DNA of 64,000 bases from Debaryomyces hansenii CBS767 (taxonomy: Eukaryota > Ascomycota > Pichiomycetes > Serinales > Debaryomycetaceae), in the NCBI RefSeq assembly GCF_000006445.2, contig NC_006044.2, positions 930,001 through 994,000 of the forward strand. Direction: 5' to 3'. The notes under the pieces are model-generated. The model was given only the letters and a program-made list of their open reading frames with translations. It was not told the origin of the DNA and did not search any database. Within the stretch, counting starts at the first letter, position 1. Each line of letters begins with the position of its first letter. The position numbers and the translations under genes are program-made. Shown here one piece after another: positions 8,352-21,310 of this stretch.

Positions 8352-10226
8352 ATGGCATCAAATATAACCGACTTCTATCGGGTGTTAGAGTTGGCGTCTA
8401 ATGCGTCTGATGATGATATCAAGCGAAGTTACAAAAAGTTAGCTGTCAAATATCATCCTGATAAGACGTCAGATACAAAACACCATGAGTTGTTTATCAA
8501 AATACAAGAAGCATATGAAACGTTAAAAGATCCTGAAAAACGGCGCAAATACGATAGAGAACACAGAAAGAGCAATTACAGTTCATATAAATCATATAGT
8601 ACGTCTGCGCATACATCTACAACCACTTCCGCATCTACGTCTACGTCTAGGACGAGCAGAACCCCAGGATATTATGGATTCTATCAGCATTTCTATAGAT
8701 CATACCAAAATCCAGATATGGCAGAAAAGCAGAAACAGGCGCAAGAAGAGAAGTTGAAAAAAGACCGGGAAGACCAATCGAGGAAGGCTGCCAAAATTGC
8801 TAAGGAAAAAGTTGAAGAACAACTCAGAAGAGACAAAGAAGAGAGGATCAAGAGAGAACGCGAGCTAGAGAAACGGAAGGAACGTGAACGGTATAAGGAA
8901 AAGGAAAATGAACGAGAGGCGGCAAACGCTCATTATAACGAAAGGAAACGAGATGCATATAGAAAGGAATGGGAGAACACATTCACCCATTTCGCCCAGG
9001 AAGATGATGTTCTAGATCAATATTTTTTGGAGAGGCGAAGAGCACAAGATAAGGCTAAAGATAAGCCTGTATTTGGATCGGTTCATAATGGAAATCCACT
9101 GAATAGCCAGACGGCCTATCGTGAGCAAGACACCCCCGATACAGACAGCCTTGGCCAACATGGACACGATTCCAGTGATCCTATAGTACTAGACGATGAT
9201 GGCGTGGAACGGCGGTCTAGTAAGCTGATGTCGAATACACAAGCTTCAGCCAATGGACTGAATGGATCGAATAAAAAGGGATCAAATCATAATTCGGATT
9301 CGGAAGATGAAGAATTTGTATCTGCATTGCACGAATCACTGGACGAAATGGAAAGCAATGCTGCAGGTTCTAATGGAAATGGGTCGGAGCAACTTTTCAA
9401 TGGAGTAGAACAACTTTTCAATGCTAGCATGAATCTCAGGCCTAGACAGGAGCCCAGCCGATTAAGCAAAAATCGACGTTCTGTTTCACCGTCAAGAAAT
9501 AAACCAGTCGCTCCAACCACGAGTTATGTTCGAAATAATAGCGTTTCTCACGATCATGCCACATCCAAAAGACCGAAGACTACAGGCACGTTTGGTTTTG
9601 ATGATTTGAAGGACCAGTTAGGTGGTGACATTGGAAACGTCGACTTCTCCGAAGTCTTGGAAAGCTTACCAAAAGATGTACGTAATGATAAGACTCGGAA
9701 GATCAGTGAAGATATCACCTCCAAACTCAAGGCCAAACGACCAAGAGTGGCCGAATACACGAATGGTACTTCGAAGGCAGAAACACTTCACATTCCTATT
9801 AACAGAAACTCTGTCAAGGGCCATTATATGCCCTCCGATGGTCGGAAGAAAATACTAACCATGTTGGACTTGCATGCATCTCCAACCATTCACAACTATA
9901 ACTCTCCAACTCCCCCAGAGGCCTTGCTCAGTAAAAAATTAACAAAAGAAATTTGGATGAGATACGTTTCCTCCATTCGTGATTACCAATCTGACTTCCT
10001 CAATTATAAGAAGCATATCGTACAGTATCAATTAGAGAGATCTAAGAAAGACGAAGAATACTTCGAACTAATAAATTCAAGTTCTGCTTGCTTCGAAGTT
10101 TATCAACAATGTCTAGAACGTGATTTTAAGGTTCTCCAGGAATACACAGAGCTGCTAAGAGTATTTACGAGTACAATGGATATCTATAAACAGAATTGCA
10201 ACTGGATTAAGATGTCGAATTCATAG
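8352..10226 (+). CDS. J-domain protein with long coiled coil, unknown role
   Basis: A 624-residue protein. Residues 6-70 form a complete type III J domain with HPD at 35-37, so it should stimulate an Hsp70. It has no Gly/Phe region and no zinc-finger domain. A Ser/Thr-rich linker (75-105) is followed by a highly charged Lys/Glu/Arg coiled coil (about 125-215), an acidic disordered middle with a small tandem duplication (EQLFNGVEQLFN near 347-358), and a helical C-terminal domain from about 500 (WMRYVSSIRDYQSDFLNYKKH). The C-terminal domain probably defines the client or partner. I cannot match it to a named Saccharomyces J protein. The ATG at 8352 is used; an overlapping out-of-frame ATG lies 5 bp upstream. 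Confidence 0.8.
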   Translation: MASNITDFYRVLELASNASDDDIKRSYKKLAVKYHPDKTSDTKHHELFIKIQEAYETLKDPEKRRKYDREHRKSNYSSYKSYSTSAHTSTTTSASTSTSRTSRTPGYYGFYQHFYRSYQNPDMAEKQKQAQEEKLKKDREDQSRKAAKIAKEKVEEQLRRDKEERIKRERELEKRKERERYKEKENEREAANAHYNERKRDAYRKEWENTFTHFAQEDDVLDQYFLERRRAQDKAKDKPVFGSVHNGNPLNSQTAYREQDTPDTDSLGQHGHDSSDPIVLDDDGVERRSSKLMSNTQASANGLNGSNKKGSNHNSDSEDEEFVSALHESLDEMESNAAGSNGNGSEQLFNGVEQLFNASMNLRPRQEPSRLSKNRRSVSPSRNKPVAPTTSYVRNNSVSHDHATSKRPKTTGTFGFDDLKDQLGGDIGNVDFSEVLESLPKDVRNDKTRKISEDITSKLKAKRPRVAEYTNGTSKAETLHIPINRNSVKGHYMPSDGRKKILTMLDLHASPTIHNYNSPTPPEALLSKKLTKEIWMRYVSSIRDYQSDFLNYKKHIVQYQLERSKKDEEYFELINSSSACFEVYQQCLERDFKVLQEYTELLRVFTSTMDIYKQNCNWIKMSNS

Positions 10227-10354
10227 AGATGTATACCGTATAGTAATTTCATAAACGCGAATTTGAATTTTATAAAACCCTGGTGGATCAGCGCGTACTA
10301 ATGAAGAAATATTTCATTCTATTCCTAAGAATTGACGAAAGAATATATCGCTAA

Positions 10355-13336
<2,982 letters not shown>

Positions 13337-13445
13337 ACATTTCTTCTAAAGGTAAAAGACTATTAAATGTATCAGTATATCATATAAGTTTATATACAAT
13401 TTATTCAACATGCAAAATCTACCGTACGTAAAAAAACTGTATTAG

Positions 13446-13452
13446 TGACTCA
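13446..13452 (+). promoter_or_regulatory. Gcn4-type site TGACTCA upstream of TRP3
   Basis: A perfect TGACTCA lies about 75 bp before the TRP3 ATG. This is the core bound by the general amino-acid control factor Gcn4, which activates tryptophan genes in yeasts. Occupancy is inferred. Confidence 0.65.
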
Positions 13453-13525
13453 AAAAAATTAATGAGACATATTTAGGACCGTATTAAAAGTGAAAATTTA
13501 TATCAACTGTACTTTAACCTCCATT

Positions 13526-15073
13526 ATGACTAGTGATTTGCTCAAAAGGCATGTTTTGATGATAGATAATTATGATTCCTTTACTTGGAACTTATATCAA
13601 TATCTCTATCAATCTCGTTTATGTGGAAAAGTCGACGTCTATCGTAATGATAAAATTGATATAGCTACCATTGAAAATGAAATCAAACCAGATATTATCT
13701 TCATATCTCCGGGCCCTGGACATCCAAGCACGGATTCTGGTGTTTCAAGAGATGTTATTGACTATTTCAAGGGCAAGTTGCCGATATTTGGTGTCTGTAT
13801 GGGATTACAATGTGTGTTTGATGTATTTGGTGGTGATGTTTCTTATGCCGGAGAAATTGTTCATGGTAAAACCACCACTATAAAGCATGACGGAAAGGGT
13901 ATGTTTGCCAATGTGCCGCAATCGGTTGCTGTTACCAGATATCATTCGTTGGCTGGTACTCAACAAACTTTGCCTGATAGTCTTGAGGTCACGGCTTCGA
14001 CCGAAACGTCTCCTGAAATTATTATGGGTGTCAGACACAAGGAATACACAATAGAAGGTGTGCAGTTTCATCCGGAGTCCATTTTAACCGAATCTGGTCA
14101 GATAATGATTGACAACTTATTATCTGTTCAAGGTGGTACTTGGAAAGAGAACGATGCTTCCAGAGGTGCCGTTACGCCGGCCAGGAAGGAAAACATATTG
14201 GTGAAGATCTTTGAACAGCGTAAGGAAGACTACAAAATCATTGAAAAGCTTCCAGGTAGATCCTTTGAACAATTACAGGTGTCATTATCGTTGTCGGTGG
14301 CGCCTAGCTTAATCAATTTCTACGATCGGATTATCTACACGCAAAAAGAATTGAAACAAACCATTATCTTGTCTGAGTTCAAGCGTGCTTCACCATCTAA
14401 AGGCGATATCAATATCCAAGCTCATCCTGGTAAGCAAGCCTTGACTTACGCCACTAATGGATGCTCAACCATCTCGGTATTAACCGAACCAAAATGGTTC
14501 AAAGGCTCATTAGATGACATGGCATTAATACGTCGTGTTATCGACACTCCTACCCAGGAAAATTACAAAAGACCTGCCGTCTTGAGGAAAGAGTTCATCT
14601 TCAACAAGTACCAAATCTTAGAAGCCCGTTTAGCTGGTGCCGATACCGTCTTGTTGATCGTCAAAATGTTGCTGAACTCCCAAATATTACAAGAATTGTA
14701 CGAGTATTCCTTGTCCTTAGGTATGGTCCCATTGGTGGAAGTCAATGATAAGTCTGAATTAGATTTAGCCGTCAAGCTTACTTACAAGGGTGACAACAAA
14801 GAACCTCTCATAATTGGGGTTAATAACCGTAACTTGTCAACTTTTGACGTTGATTTAGGAACCACCAGTTCCTTGGTTGATGCTGCTAAAAACAAGAGTG
14901 GCAGAAAGGGCGATGTGGTGGTCTTAGCATTATCTGGAATAACTAATGTTGATGATGTCAAAAAGTACAAATACGAGGACAATGTCGATGGTTTTTTGAT
15001 AGGAGAAAGTTTAATGAGGGCTGAAGAGCAAGGAAGAGCTGGTGACTTCTTGAATGAATTATGTACTTGTTAG
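13526..15073 (+). CDS. TRP3: TRP3 bifunctional anthranilate synthase component II / indole-3-glycerol-phosphate synthase
   Basis: A 515-residue cytosolic tryptophan-pathway enzyme. The N-terminal glutamine amidotransferase domain (about 8-200) has ISPGPGHP, the nucleophile Cys in GVCMGLQC, and the His-Glu pair in VQFHPES; it supplies ammonia to anthranilate synthase component I. The C-terminal indole-glycerol-phosphate synthase barrel (about 245-510) has [28 protein letters not shown] and GVNNRNL. No phosphoribosylanthranilate isomerase domain follows, so this is the two-domain yeast form and not the trifunctional filamentous-fungal form. The frame opens at a GTG (13490), but the first ATG is 13526. 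CTG codon 383 sits in KML-x-NSQ, where a Ser reading fits relatives. Confidence 0.95.
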   Translation: MTSDLLKRHVLMIDNYDSFTWNLYQYLYQSRLCGKVDVYRNDKIDIATIENEIKPDIIFISPGPGHPSTDSGVSRDVIDYFKGKLPIFGVCMGLQCVFDVFGGDVSYAGEIVHGKTTTIKHDGKGMFANVPQSVAVTRYHSLAGTQQTLPDSLEVTASTETSPEIIMGVRHKEYTIEGVQFHPESILTESGQIMIDNLLSVQGGTWKENDASRGAVTPARKENILVKIFEQRKEDYKIIEKLPGRSFEQLQVSLSLSVAPSLINFYDRIIYTQKELKQTIILSEFKRASPSKGDINIQAHPGKQALTYATNGCSTISVLTEPKWFKGSLDDMALIRRVIDTPTQENYKRPAVLRKEFIFNKYQILEARLAGADTVLLIVKMLLNSQILQELYEYSLSLGMVPLVEVNDKSELDLAVKLTYKGDNKEPLIIGVNNRNLSTFDVDLGTTSSLVDAAKNKSGRKGDVVVLALSGITNVDDVKKYKYEDNVDGFLIGESLMRAEEQGRAGDFLNELCTC

Positions 15074-15141
15074 TAATGATAGTTTTATAGATAAATAGAT
15101 GCAAAAGATCATATAATCATTTTACACGTGAATACCCTCTT

Positions 15142-15147
15142 ACGCGT
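15142..15147. promoter_or_regulatory. MCB box ACGCGT upstream of RFA3
   Basis: An exact ACGCGT lies about 90 bp before the RFA3 ATG. MCB boxes are bound by the MBF (Mbp1/Swi6) complex and drive G1/S transcription of replication genes, including RPA genes in Saccharomyces. Confidence 0.6.
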
Positions 15148-15235
15148 AGTTCTATATTTTGGACTAAAATTGTGGTTTAGATGTTTGAATGGCAAGATTA
15201 TCATCATATATAATTAATTAATAAGATAGCTAGCA

Positions 15236-15556
15236 ATGGATGCCGCAAGTATAAGAATAGATTCGACGTTTTTAGAGCAACATCAAGGTAGATTGGTCCG
15301 TATTATGGGTAAATGCCAATCGTATGATCCATCTTCAAATAATTCCATTCTCATAAGTAATGGCCCTGTTACATTAATTTCTAACCCAGGAGAAGAATTA
15401 GTGGTAAATAAGAATTATGAAATCATCGGAAAGGTTGGAACTAGTGATCTTTCGGTAAGAGTATTGTCCGCTATTGAATTATCGGATAATTTAAATTTTG
15501 ATACTGCCCAAAAATTGGTAAGCTATGTTCACAAAGTTCCAGAATTATTCTACTAA
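15236..15556 (+). CDS. RFA3: RFA3, 14-kDa subunit of replication protein A
   Basis: A 106-residue single OB-fold protein. The segments RLVRIMGKCQSYD, SNGPVTLISNPGEE and NKNYEIIGKVG match the Rpa14/Rfa3 family. It is the smallest subunit of the RPA heterotrimer that coats single-stranded DNA in replication, repair and recombination. It is slightly shorter than Saccharomyces Rfa3 (122 residues). An MCB box in its promoter fits S-phase expression. It is convergent with DOA1, with 162 bp between stops. Start is ATG at 15236. Confidence 0.85.
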   Translation: MDAASIRIDSTFLEQHQGRLVRIMGKCQSYDPSSNNSILISNGPVTLISNPGEELVVNKNYEIIGKVGTSDLSVRVLSAIELSDNLNFDTAQKLVSYVHKVPELFY

Positions 15557-15718
15557 TAGACATATGGGTTGTTTAAAAGCACGGAGAGGTTTGCAGATGA
15601 AATGATTTTGAAGTTTTAGGTGGTTACGGAACTTCGATACAAATGCTTCAGAAATGTAGTTAGTTGGCACAAGTGTAATAATATACGTGTATATTAATAT
15701 AAAATTCTAAATAATGAT

Positions 15719-18052
15719 TTATAACTTTTGTATATCGCTAGCTAAGTCAATGAACCTTTTTTCGTTGCTTTTAGTGACGTAGAGGTCCTTGGCAGTTGCA
15801 ATCCACTTTGGAGGAGCGATGGTTGCTTTGGAAAATTTGTAATTACCGTACCCAATGACTAGTCTGTAGGCAGCTTCAGAACTTGATTCCACTAATATTT
15901 CTCCAACTTCAGTGGCAAACTCTAACACTGGTTTTGCACTGGCTGGATTTGATTTCAACGATGTATTCTGAAGTTGGTAAACCGACAAGTTGTACACGAA
16001 CGTAGCCAACGTAGTAACAGTGGTGCTGAAATGCTTATTCTGTAAAGCTGCGGAATCCTTTGAAACAGATGTAATCAATTTAGTCAATCTAACCAACAAC
16101 TCATCAAAAAATTCGTTATATAATACCAGACCATTATCATTTGCTGTAATGTATAGCTGAATGAATAAGGTGTTGTTTACTAGATTATTGAGAACTTTCA
16201 AAAGCATCATGAAAAGCGGTAAATTGGACCCATTTACAACTTTCAATCCAGAGTTCACAGCATTTAAAATTATTTCTGCTGCATCAGTAGACCTTAATAA
16301 ATCAGCAGTCGTAACACGAGGAACACTGATTCTCAATATATCATATCCAATAAGACGTGATTTCTCAGACCATTTATTGAAAATCTTTGGAAGGTAAATT
16401 GTAATTAATTCTAATGCTTCTTTGGAATTCAATATACTTAAATTAGACTTAATTTGAGATATTTCTTCGTTTGCAAATTTGTTCTCTGCTTCCTGTTCTT
16501 CGTTGAATTTCGTCAACCCCTTAATCAACTGATCGCTTTTAAAATCCTTGAAGAAAATAAATTGTCTTTGAGGAATGACTGACAAGTTTGTATTTGCTTG
16601 AGCGGGTGGAGGTGTTGGATGTTTGTCCGCGTATGGATTATCGCTCGAGCTAGACTGTTGGCCTAATTCAACCCCCCCTGTATTCTTCATAATAAACCGG
16701 ACAACATCTTCCGTGTAGGTAGCGGGCAATTCATTTGCAGCTAAAAACCTTTCGGCTGCCGCATATGTATTTTCATTTGTATTATAAGGCAATTTTAATG
16801 GAGGAGCTCCGTCCTCAATATCTACGTCAAATACGTAATCCCATTGCTTACCATCAAATTCCTGTTTCCCTCCTGAATTTCCTGCAGAGCCAACAACGTC
16901 ACCAATTTTAACCCATTCACCACCAGACCACTGGTGAGCTTCGATGGTTCCGTTTGGATTTTTGACCATTATGGTAGAACCCTCTTGTTTTCCAGGCTGC
17001 AGTAATGCATCATATCCAGGAATGTCAGTTTTTTTCAAGTCGTCGACGGATTGTTCTGCAATACTAGATTGTTGAACAGATTCTGCAAACTCTTTCAATT
17101 CTTCAGCCGGTGCTATCCTGGAGGATTCTCTTGAAAAGATTCTTAATTTATTATCTGAACCACCCACAACAAAATCACCGTTTGGTAAAACTCCTAAACA
17201 CCACACTGAAATACATGGCAAGGTAATGGCCTGTATCACATTACCGTCTCTCCAAACACGGACAGTTCTGTCCTCTGCAGAAGAAACTATATCACCATTA
17301 GGCAATATTCCTAGATCGTAGACAAACGAATCATGCCCTGTCAACGTTTGCAAGGCCCTGCCAGTTTCCAAATCCCAAATTTTAATCGTACAATCATTAG
17401 AACAAGAAGCAAATTGCTTTCCTCCTGGCAATATAAGCAACTTTCTGATAACATCGCCATGGCCCGGAATGCTCCAAATTTCCCGGTCTCCAAGCCATTT
17501 ACGTATGGTTCTGTCAGCCGAACAAGTCAAGAATATATCCTTCGATGCATCCACAACTTTGGCGTCCCAAACAGACGACTCGTGGCCCGTCAAATTGAAT
17601 TTCACAGACATCGACTCGAGATCCCAGACTTTCGACGTCGCATCCCATGATCCCGATATCAAATACTGTCCCTGGTGGTGCAACGAACACACATTACTCT
17701 CGTGGCCTACCAATTGATACTTCACGTATTCTTCGGGCATAGATCCTGCCACATTGGCCTCCGGATTGAGATCACTCAAATATATAATGCAATCCTTACC
17801 TCCTGAAGCCACCAATGGCTCATTTCCATTATCAACGTACGTCACACTGTTAACAAACGAATTATCTGGTGAATTGAATGCCAACACACCTGTAATAGCT
17901 GGTGTAGACCATCCCTTCGCTTCATCTTCCTGCCAAACTCTCACAGTACCATCTCTCAGTCCCGAGATAATCGTTTCATTAAAAGGTGAAACAACACTTC
18001 TCACATCTTGTTCATGACCATTCAAGGTACAACTCAACTTGAATTTATCCAT
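15719..18052 (-). CDS. DOA1: DOA1/UFD3 ubiquitin-binding Cdc48 cofactor
   Basis: A 777-residue protein. Seven WD40 repeats (about 1-300) form the N-terminal propeller. The central PFU ubiquitin-binding domain spans about 350-460 (GGEWVKIGDVVG, KQWDYVFDVDIEDG, LPYNTNENTYAAAERFL). The C-terminal PUL armadillo-like domain (about 510-777) binds the Cdc48 C-terminus. Doa1 keeps ubiquitin levels up and acts in ubiquitin-dependent extraction and sorting. The open frame extends two codons upstream to a GTG, but the ATG at 18052 (MDKFKLS) is the natural start. It is divergent from SAC1 with 180 bp between start codons. Confidence 0.92.
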   Translation of the reverse strand: MDKFKLSCTLNGHEQDVRSVVSPFNETIISGLRDGTVRVWQEDEAKGWSTPAITGVLAFNSPDNSFVNSVTYVDNGNEPLVASGGKDCIIYLSDLNPEANVAGSMPEEYVKYQLVGHESNVCSLHHQGQYLISGSWDATSKVWDLESMSVKFNLTGHESSVWDAKVVDASKDIFLTCSADRTIRKWLGDREIWSIPGHGDVIRKLLILPGGKQFASCSNDCTIKIWDLETGRALQTLTGHDSFVYDLGILPNGDIVSSAEDRTVRVWRDGNVIQAITLPCISVWCLGVLPNGDFVVGGSDNKLRIFSRESSRIAPAEELKEFAESVQQSSIAEQSVDDLKKTDIPGYDALLQPGKQEGSTIMVKNPNGTIEAHQWSGGEWVKIGDVVGSAGNSGGKQEFDGKQWDYVFDVDIEDGAPPLKLPYNTNENTYAAAERFLAANELPATYTEDVVRFIMKNTGGVELGQQSSSSDNPYADKHPTPPPAQANTNLSVIPQRQFIFFKDFKSDQLIKGLTKFNEEQEAENKFANEEISQIKSNLSILNSKEALELITIYLPKIFNKWSEKSRLIGYDILRISVPRVTTADLLRSTDAAEIILNAVNSGLKVVNGSNLPLFMMLLKVLNNLVNNTLFIQLYITANDNGLVLYNEFFDELLVRLTKLITSVSKDSAALQNKHFSTTVTTLATFVYNLSVYQLQNTSLKSNPASAKPVLEFATEVGEILVESSSEAAYRLVIGYGNYKFSKATIAPPKWIATAKDLYVTKSNEKRFIDLASDIQKL

Positions 18053-18232
18053 TATCACACTTATTCTATCAATTAGCTTGAATTGAATTGATTAATTAAA
18101 GAAGTCGTTATCGTTAATTCTCTTAATAGTGGCAATAATAGTTGATATCCGCGCTCTGAACAGAAAACAGCAAATAGATAAAAAGACGACTAAAGGGCTT
18201 CTTCTAAGATAGAGAAATACAAAGCATAATCA

Positions 18233-20080
18233 ATGACGCTCTTTCATTCTTTAGCTCCTGATGGAACGCATATTTTTCAGAATAGTAGAACCAAAAATTA
18301 CCTTTATTTAAGTGGAAATAATGGTTTACAGGTGTCGGATAATTTACCAAGTGTTTATTCTAAACTAAACATTGGCAGTGCTCCTTCGGCTATTTCATGT
18401 ATTATCGGTATTATTAAGTTGAAGATCAACAAATATGTTATTATTGCAGACAAACATACGGTTACAGGGTCTGTTTTGGGTAAGGAGATTGCACATGTCG
18501 ATTCGTTTAAAATTCTTCCATTGAGTAATGATTCGGTTTCGAAAAAGGATTCAGAAGAATCAAGCTATCTTGACTTGTTACACCAGCACTTGTCGAATGC
18601 CACGTTGTTTTATTCTATTGATAATGCGTACGATTTGACAAATTCGTTGCAGAGACAATTCACGTCGAAGCCCGTAACTTATGATCATAGATTCTGGTGG
18701 AACTCGTACTTGTGTGAAGAACTTGTAGAAGCAACAGCCACCGACTTCGTGACGCCGATCATATACGGATATTTCAAGTCGCATGCAGCAGAGTTTAAGG
18801 GCCACCAGTCGTTAGAGTTTGCATTGGTAACCCGTCGTTCAATCAATAGGGCAGGTACTAGATATTTCCGTCGTGGTATAGATGACGATGGGAACGTGGG
18901 TAATTACAATGAAACAGAACAAATCTTAACTACGCACGATAGCCAGTTATACTCGTTCATTCAGACCAGAGGTTCTGTTCCGGTTTATTGGAGTGAGATC
19001 AATAACTTGAAATATAGACCAAACTTGGTGGTTTCTACAAAGTCTTCGGCCGAGGCATCGCAGAAACACTTTGCGGAGCAAATTGAAAAGTACGGTGAAA
19101 ACTTCTGTGTTAATCTCGTTAATCAGAAGGGCTATGAATTGGCGGTTAAGGAAGCGTATGAGAATGCAGTTGATACTTTACCACCAAATGTGGCTGAGCA
19201 TGTCAAATATATCTATTTTGATTTCCATCACGAATGCCGTAAGATGAGATGGGACAGAATCAGTCTTTTATTGGAGCGCTTGATTCAGTTGGGATATACC
19301 AGTGATAACTACTTCCATTTTGATTTAAAGTCGAACTCGATTTTATCAACCCAGGACAAGGTTGTCAGAACTAACTGTATGGACTGTTTGGATCGTACCA
19401 ATGTAGTCCAGTCTACGCTCGGACGTTGGGTTTTGCAAAATCAATTTATCAAGTCTAAGTACTTACAAACAACGGATGCAGCCCCATGGGAAATATTAGA
19501 CCCAAGCTTCAACTTGTTTTTCATGAGTTTCTGGGCAGATAATGCCGATGCCGTTTCGTTTGCTTACTCGGGTACTGGTGCTTTGAAGACTGACTTCACC
19601 CGTCTCGGTAAAAGAACGCGTGGAGGTGCTGTGGCCGATTTAATCAACTCAATAACCCGTTATTATAGAAATAACTTGAAGGACGGTACTCGTCAAGATT
19701 CATTCGATTTATTCTTGGGTAATTACAGACCTTTCCGCGATTCCCTCACCTCTCCTTTTATTGACAGAAGACCCCCATACATCCAATTGTTGCCGTACTT
19801 GATGTGCACTTCCTTGTTGGTTCTCTTCGCCATTTTATGGTATCCAAGGGGCTCTATCACTGATTGGAAGAATGTGTTGGTTGTGGGTGCTTGTATTTTC
19901 TACAACGTAAAAAGTTTGGCATATCTCAATAAAAATGGATACCAATTTGTCAACTGGCCTAAGTTAAATAAATTGGATTTCATTAAAAAGGTTGATGTAT
20001 TTGATGGTGAAGGTAAATTTACTGGTATTAGATATGAAGAACAAGATAACTTCAAGACTGTGGGAAAGAAGAGGACTTGA
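18233..20080 (+). CDS. SAC1: SAC1 phosphatidylinositol-4-phosphate phosphatase
   Basis: A 615-residue ER/Golgi membrane phosphoinositide phosphatase that turns over PI4P. The SAC domain fills about residues 50-470. The catalytic CX5R loop is C382-M-D-C-L-D-R388 within RTNCMDCLDRTNVVQ. Two C-terminal transmembrane helices (about 520-542 and 550-570) anchor the enzyme with its catalytic domain in the cytosol. Length is close to Saccharomyces Sac1 (623). Start is ATG at 18233. Confidence 0.95.
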   Translation: MTLFHSLAPDGTHIFQNSRTKNYLYLSGNNGLQVSDNLPSVYSKLNIGSAPSAISCIIGIIKLKINKYVIIADKHTVTGSVLGKEIAHVDSFKILPLSNDSVSKKDSEESSYLDLLHQHLSNATLFYSIDNAYDLTNSLQRQFTSKPVTYDHRFWWNSYLCEELVEATATDFVTPIIYGYFKSHAAEFKGHQSLEFALVTRRSINRAGTRYFRRGIDDDGNVGNYNETEQILTTHDSQLYSFIQTRGSVPVYWSEINNLKYRPNLVVSTKSSAEASQKHFAEQIEKYGENFCVNLVNQKGYELAVKEAYENAVDTLPPNVAEHVKYIYFDFHHECRKMRWDRISLLLERLIQLGYTSDNYFHFDLKSNSILSTQDKVVRTNCMDCLDRTNVVQSTLGRWVLQNQFIKSKYLQTTDAAPWEILDPSFNLFFMSFWADNADAVSFAYSGTGALKTDFTRLGKRTRGGAVADLINSITRYYRNNLKDGTRQDSFDLFLGNYRPFRDSLTSPFIDRRPPYIQLLPYLMCTSLLVLFAILWYPRGSITDWKNVLVVGACIFYNVKSLAYLNKNGYQFVNWPKLNKLDFIKKVDVFDGEGKFTGIRYEEQDNFKTVGKKRT

Positions 20081-20349
20081 TTTCAACCTGCCCCCATCTT
20101 CCATACTTTTCTTCACCACCTGTATTATTAAGATGGTTCCATTTATTTATTATATCGTTTTACTACACACCACAACGTCTTGTTTTATTTGCTTCATTGT
20201 TTAGAAGTATTTTATAGAGAATATATGATATACCTTTTGATTTTGTGTAACTAGTTTCTGATATCACCAAAAATCAAATAATTCAGCGATTGGGCAAATG
20301 ATCGACTATTCTTCATTAATTGATATTCTTAATAATAACAAAACGTACT

Positions 20350-21170
20350 ATGTCTAATCCTATATTGGAAAAATCGTTAGATGAAATCATTGGCGAAAAA
20401 AAGCCAGCAAAAAAATTTCCAAATGGGCCAAAAAGAGGTAACTCTAGAATCAATAAACCAGTATGTATCTAGTGAAATGGCAATGAGGAAATTAGGTTAC
20501 TAACTCATTCAATCAGCATCAAAGACCAAAAGGTCCACACGGAAGAAATGATAGGCCAAGACCTTCGAGTTCGGTTCCAAGAGAAGTTACAGCTATTTCT
20601 AAGTCAAAGCCTATTCTTAGAGTCAAGAATATTCACCCAGATTTGAATGGGGAAGATTTATCCAACTTATTCGATGGTGTCGCTCCGGTCGAATTTGTTA
20701 AATTTGATCCTAGAAAGGATGATGTTGCATATGTCTGTTTCCAATACGATCATAATAAAAATAACTCCATAGCCATCTCGAAATTCGATGGAAGAAAAGC
20801 TATGGGTGAGAATTTGGTCGTAGAAAGTGCCACGTCGTTAGCAGACCGTATAGTCGCTCCTAGGGGAAATCCAAGAGGCCCAAGAAATGCTGCTCCTGGA
20901 GGGCCTGGAGGGAAACCACAGAATCCATTGAAGAGAAAACAAAAGCCCCAAAAGAAGTCGGTTGATACATTGGATGAAGAGCTTTCAGCTTACATGTCTG
21001 GTAAGAGTGAAGGGGAATTGAAAAGAGAATCGAAAGTAAACAAGCTTGACGACGAAATGGATAGTTATTGGAGCAACAAGAATGAAAATGATTCTAATGC
21101 AGCAAAGGAGAATTCTAATGCAAACGTTAATCAACCTGATGATACAGCAGACGAAATGAAATTGGATTAA
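20350..21170 (+). CDS. YRA1: YRA1-type mRNA export adaptor (REF/ALYREF), one intron
   Basis: Two exons, 20350-20460 and 20517-21170, are joined in frame to give 254 residues. Exon 1 encodes an N-terminal UAP56-binding motif (SLDEIIGE, residues 9-16), followed by basic Arg/Gly-rich sequence. An RRM spans about 75-150 (ILRVKNIHPDLN, VAYVCFQYDH). Two FoP-like C-terminal motifs occur, LDEELSAYM and LDDEMDSYW. This layout is that of Yra1/Mlo3/ALYREF, which couples the Sub2 helicase and Mex67 to nascent mRNA. Without splicing the protein would lose its Sub2-binding N-terminus. YRA2 is a weaker alternative because the FoP motifs and N-terminal motif are both present. Confidence 0.8.
20461..20516 (+). 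other. Spliceosomal intron of the YRA1-type gene (56 nt)
   Basis: The 5' splice site is GTATGT at 20461-20466. The branch point is a perfect TACTAAC at 20498-20504, and the 3' AG is at 20515-20516, 12 nt after the branch box. Removing it keeps the frame from the ATG at 20350 into the RRM. Confidence 0.9.
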
Positions 21171-21310
21171 GTTATTTACATAAAAAGTCTTTCTAAAATA
21201 AACTGTATTATTATATCGAACATGATTTGTAGTAAATGAAAATTAATAAGATCAGAGTTACGGAATTGATTATAACTTTAACAAACAATAGAAAAAAAAT
21301 GCATAAAATT

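Noticed and set aside
13490..13525. N-terminal extension of TRP3 from the GTG
   Set aside because: No ATG precedes 13526, and the extra 12 residues are not seen in relatives known to me. It also overlaps the likely promoter.
18120..18135. Proteasome-type PACE element near DOA1 (AGTGGCAAT)
   Set aside because: It matches only seven of nine bases of the Saccharomyces consensus and differs from the form used in Candida; too weak to list.
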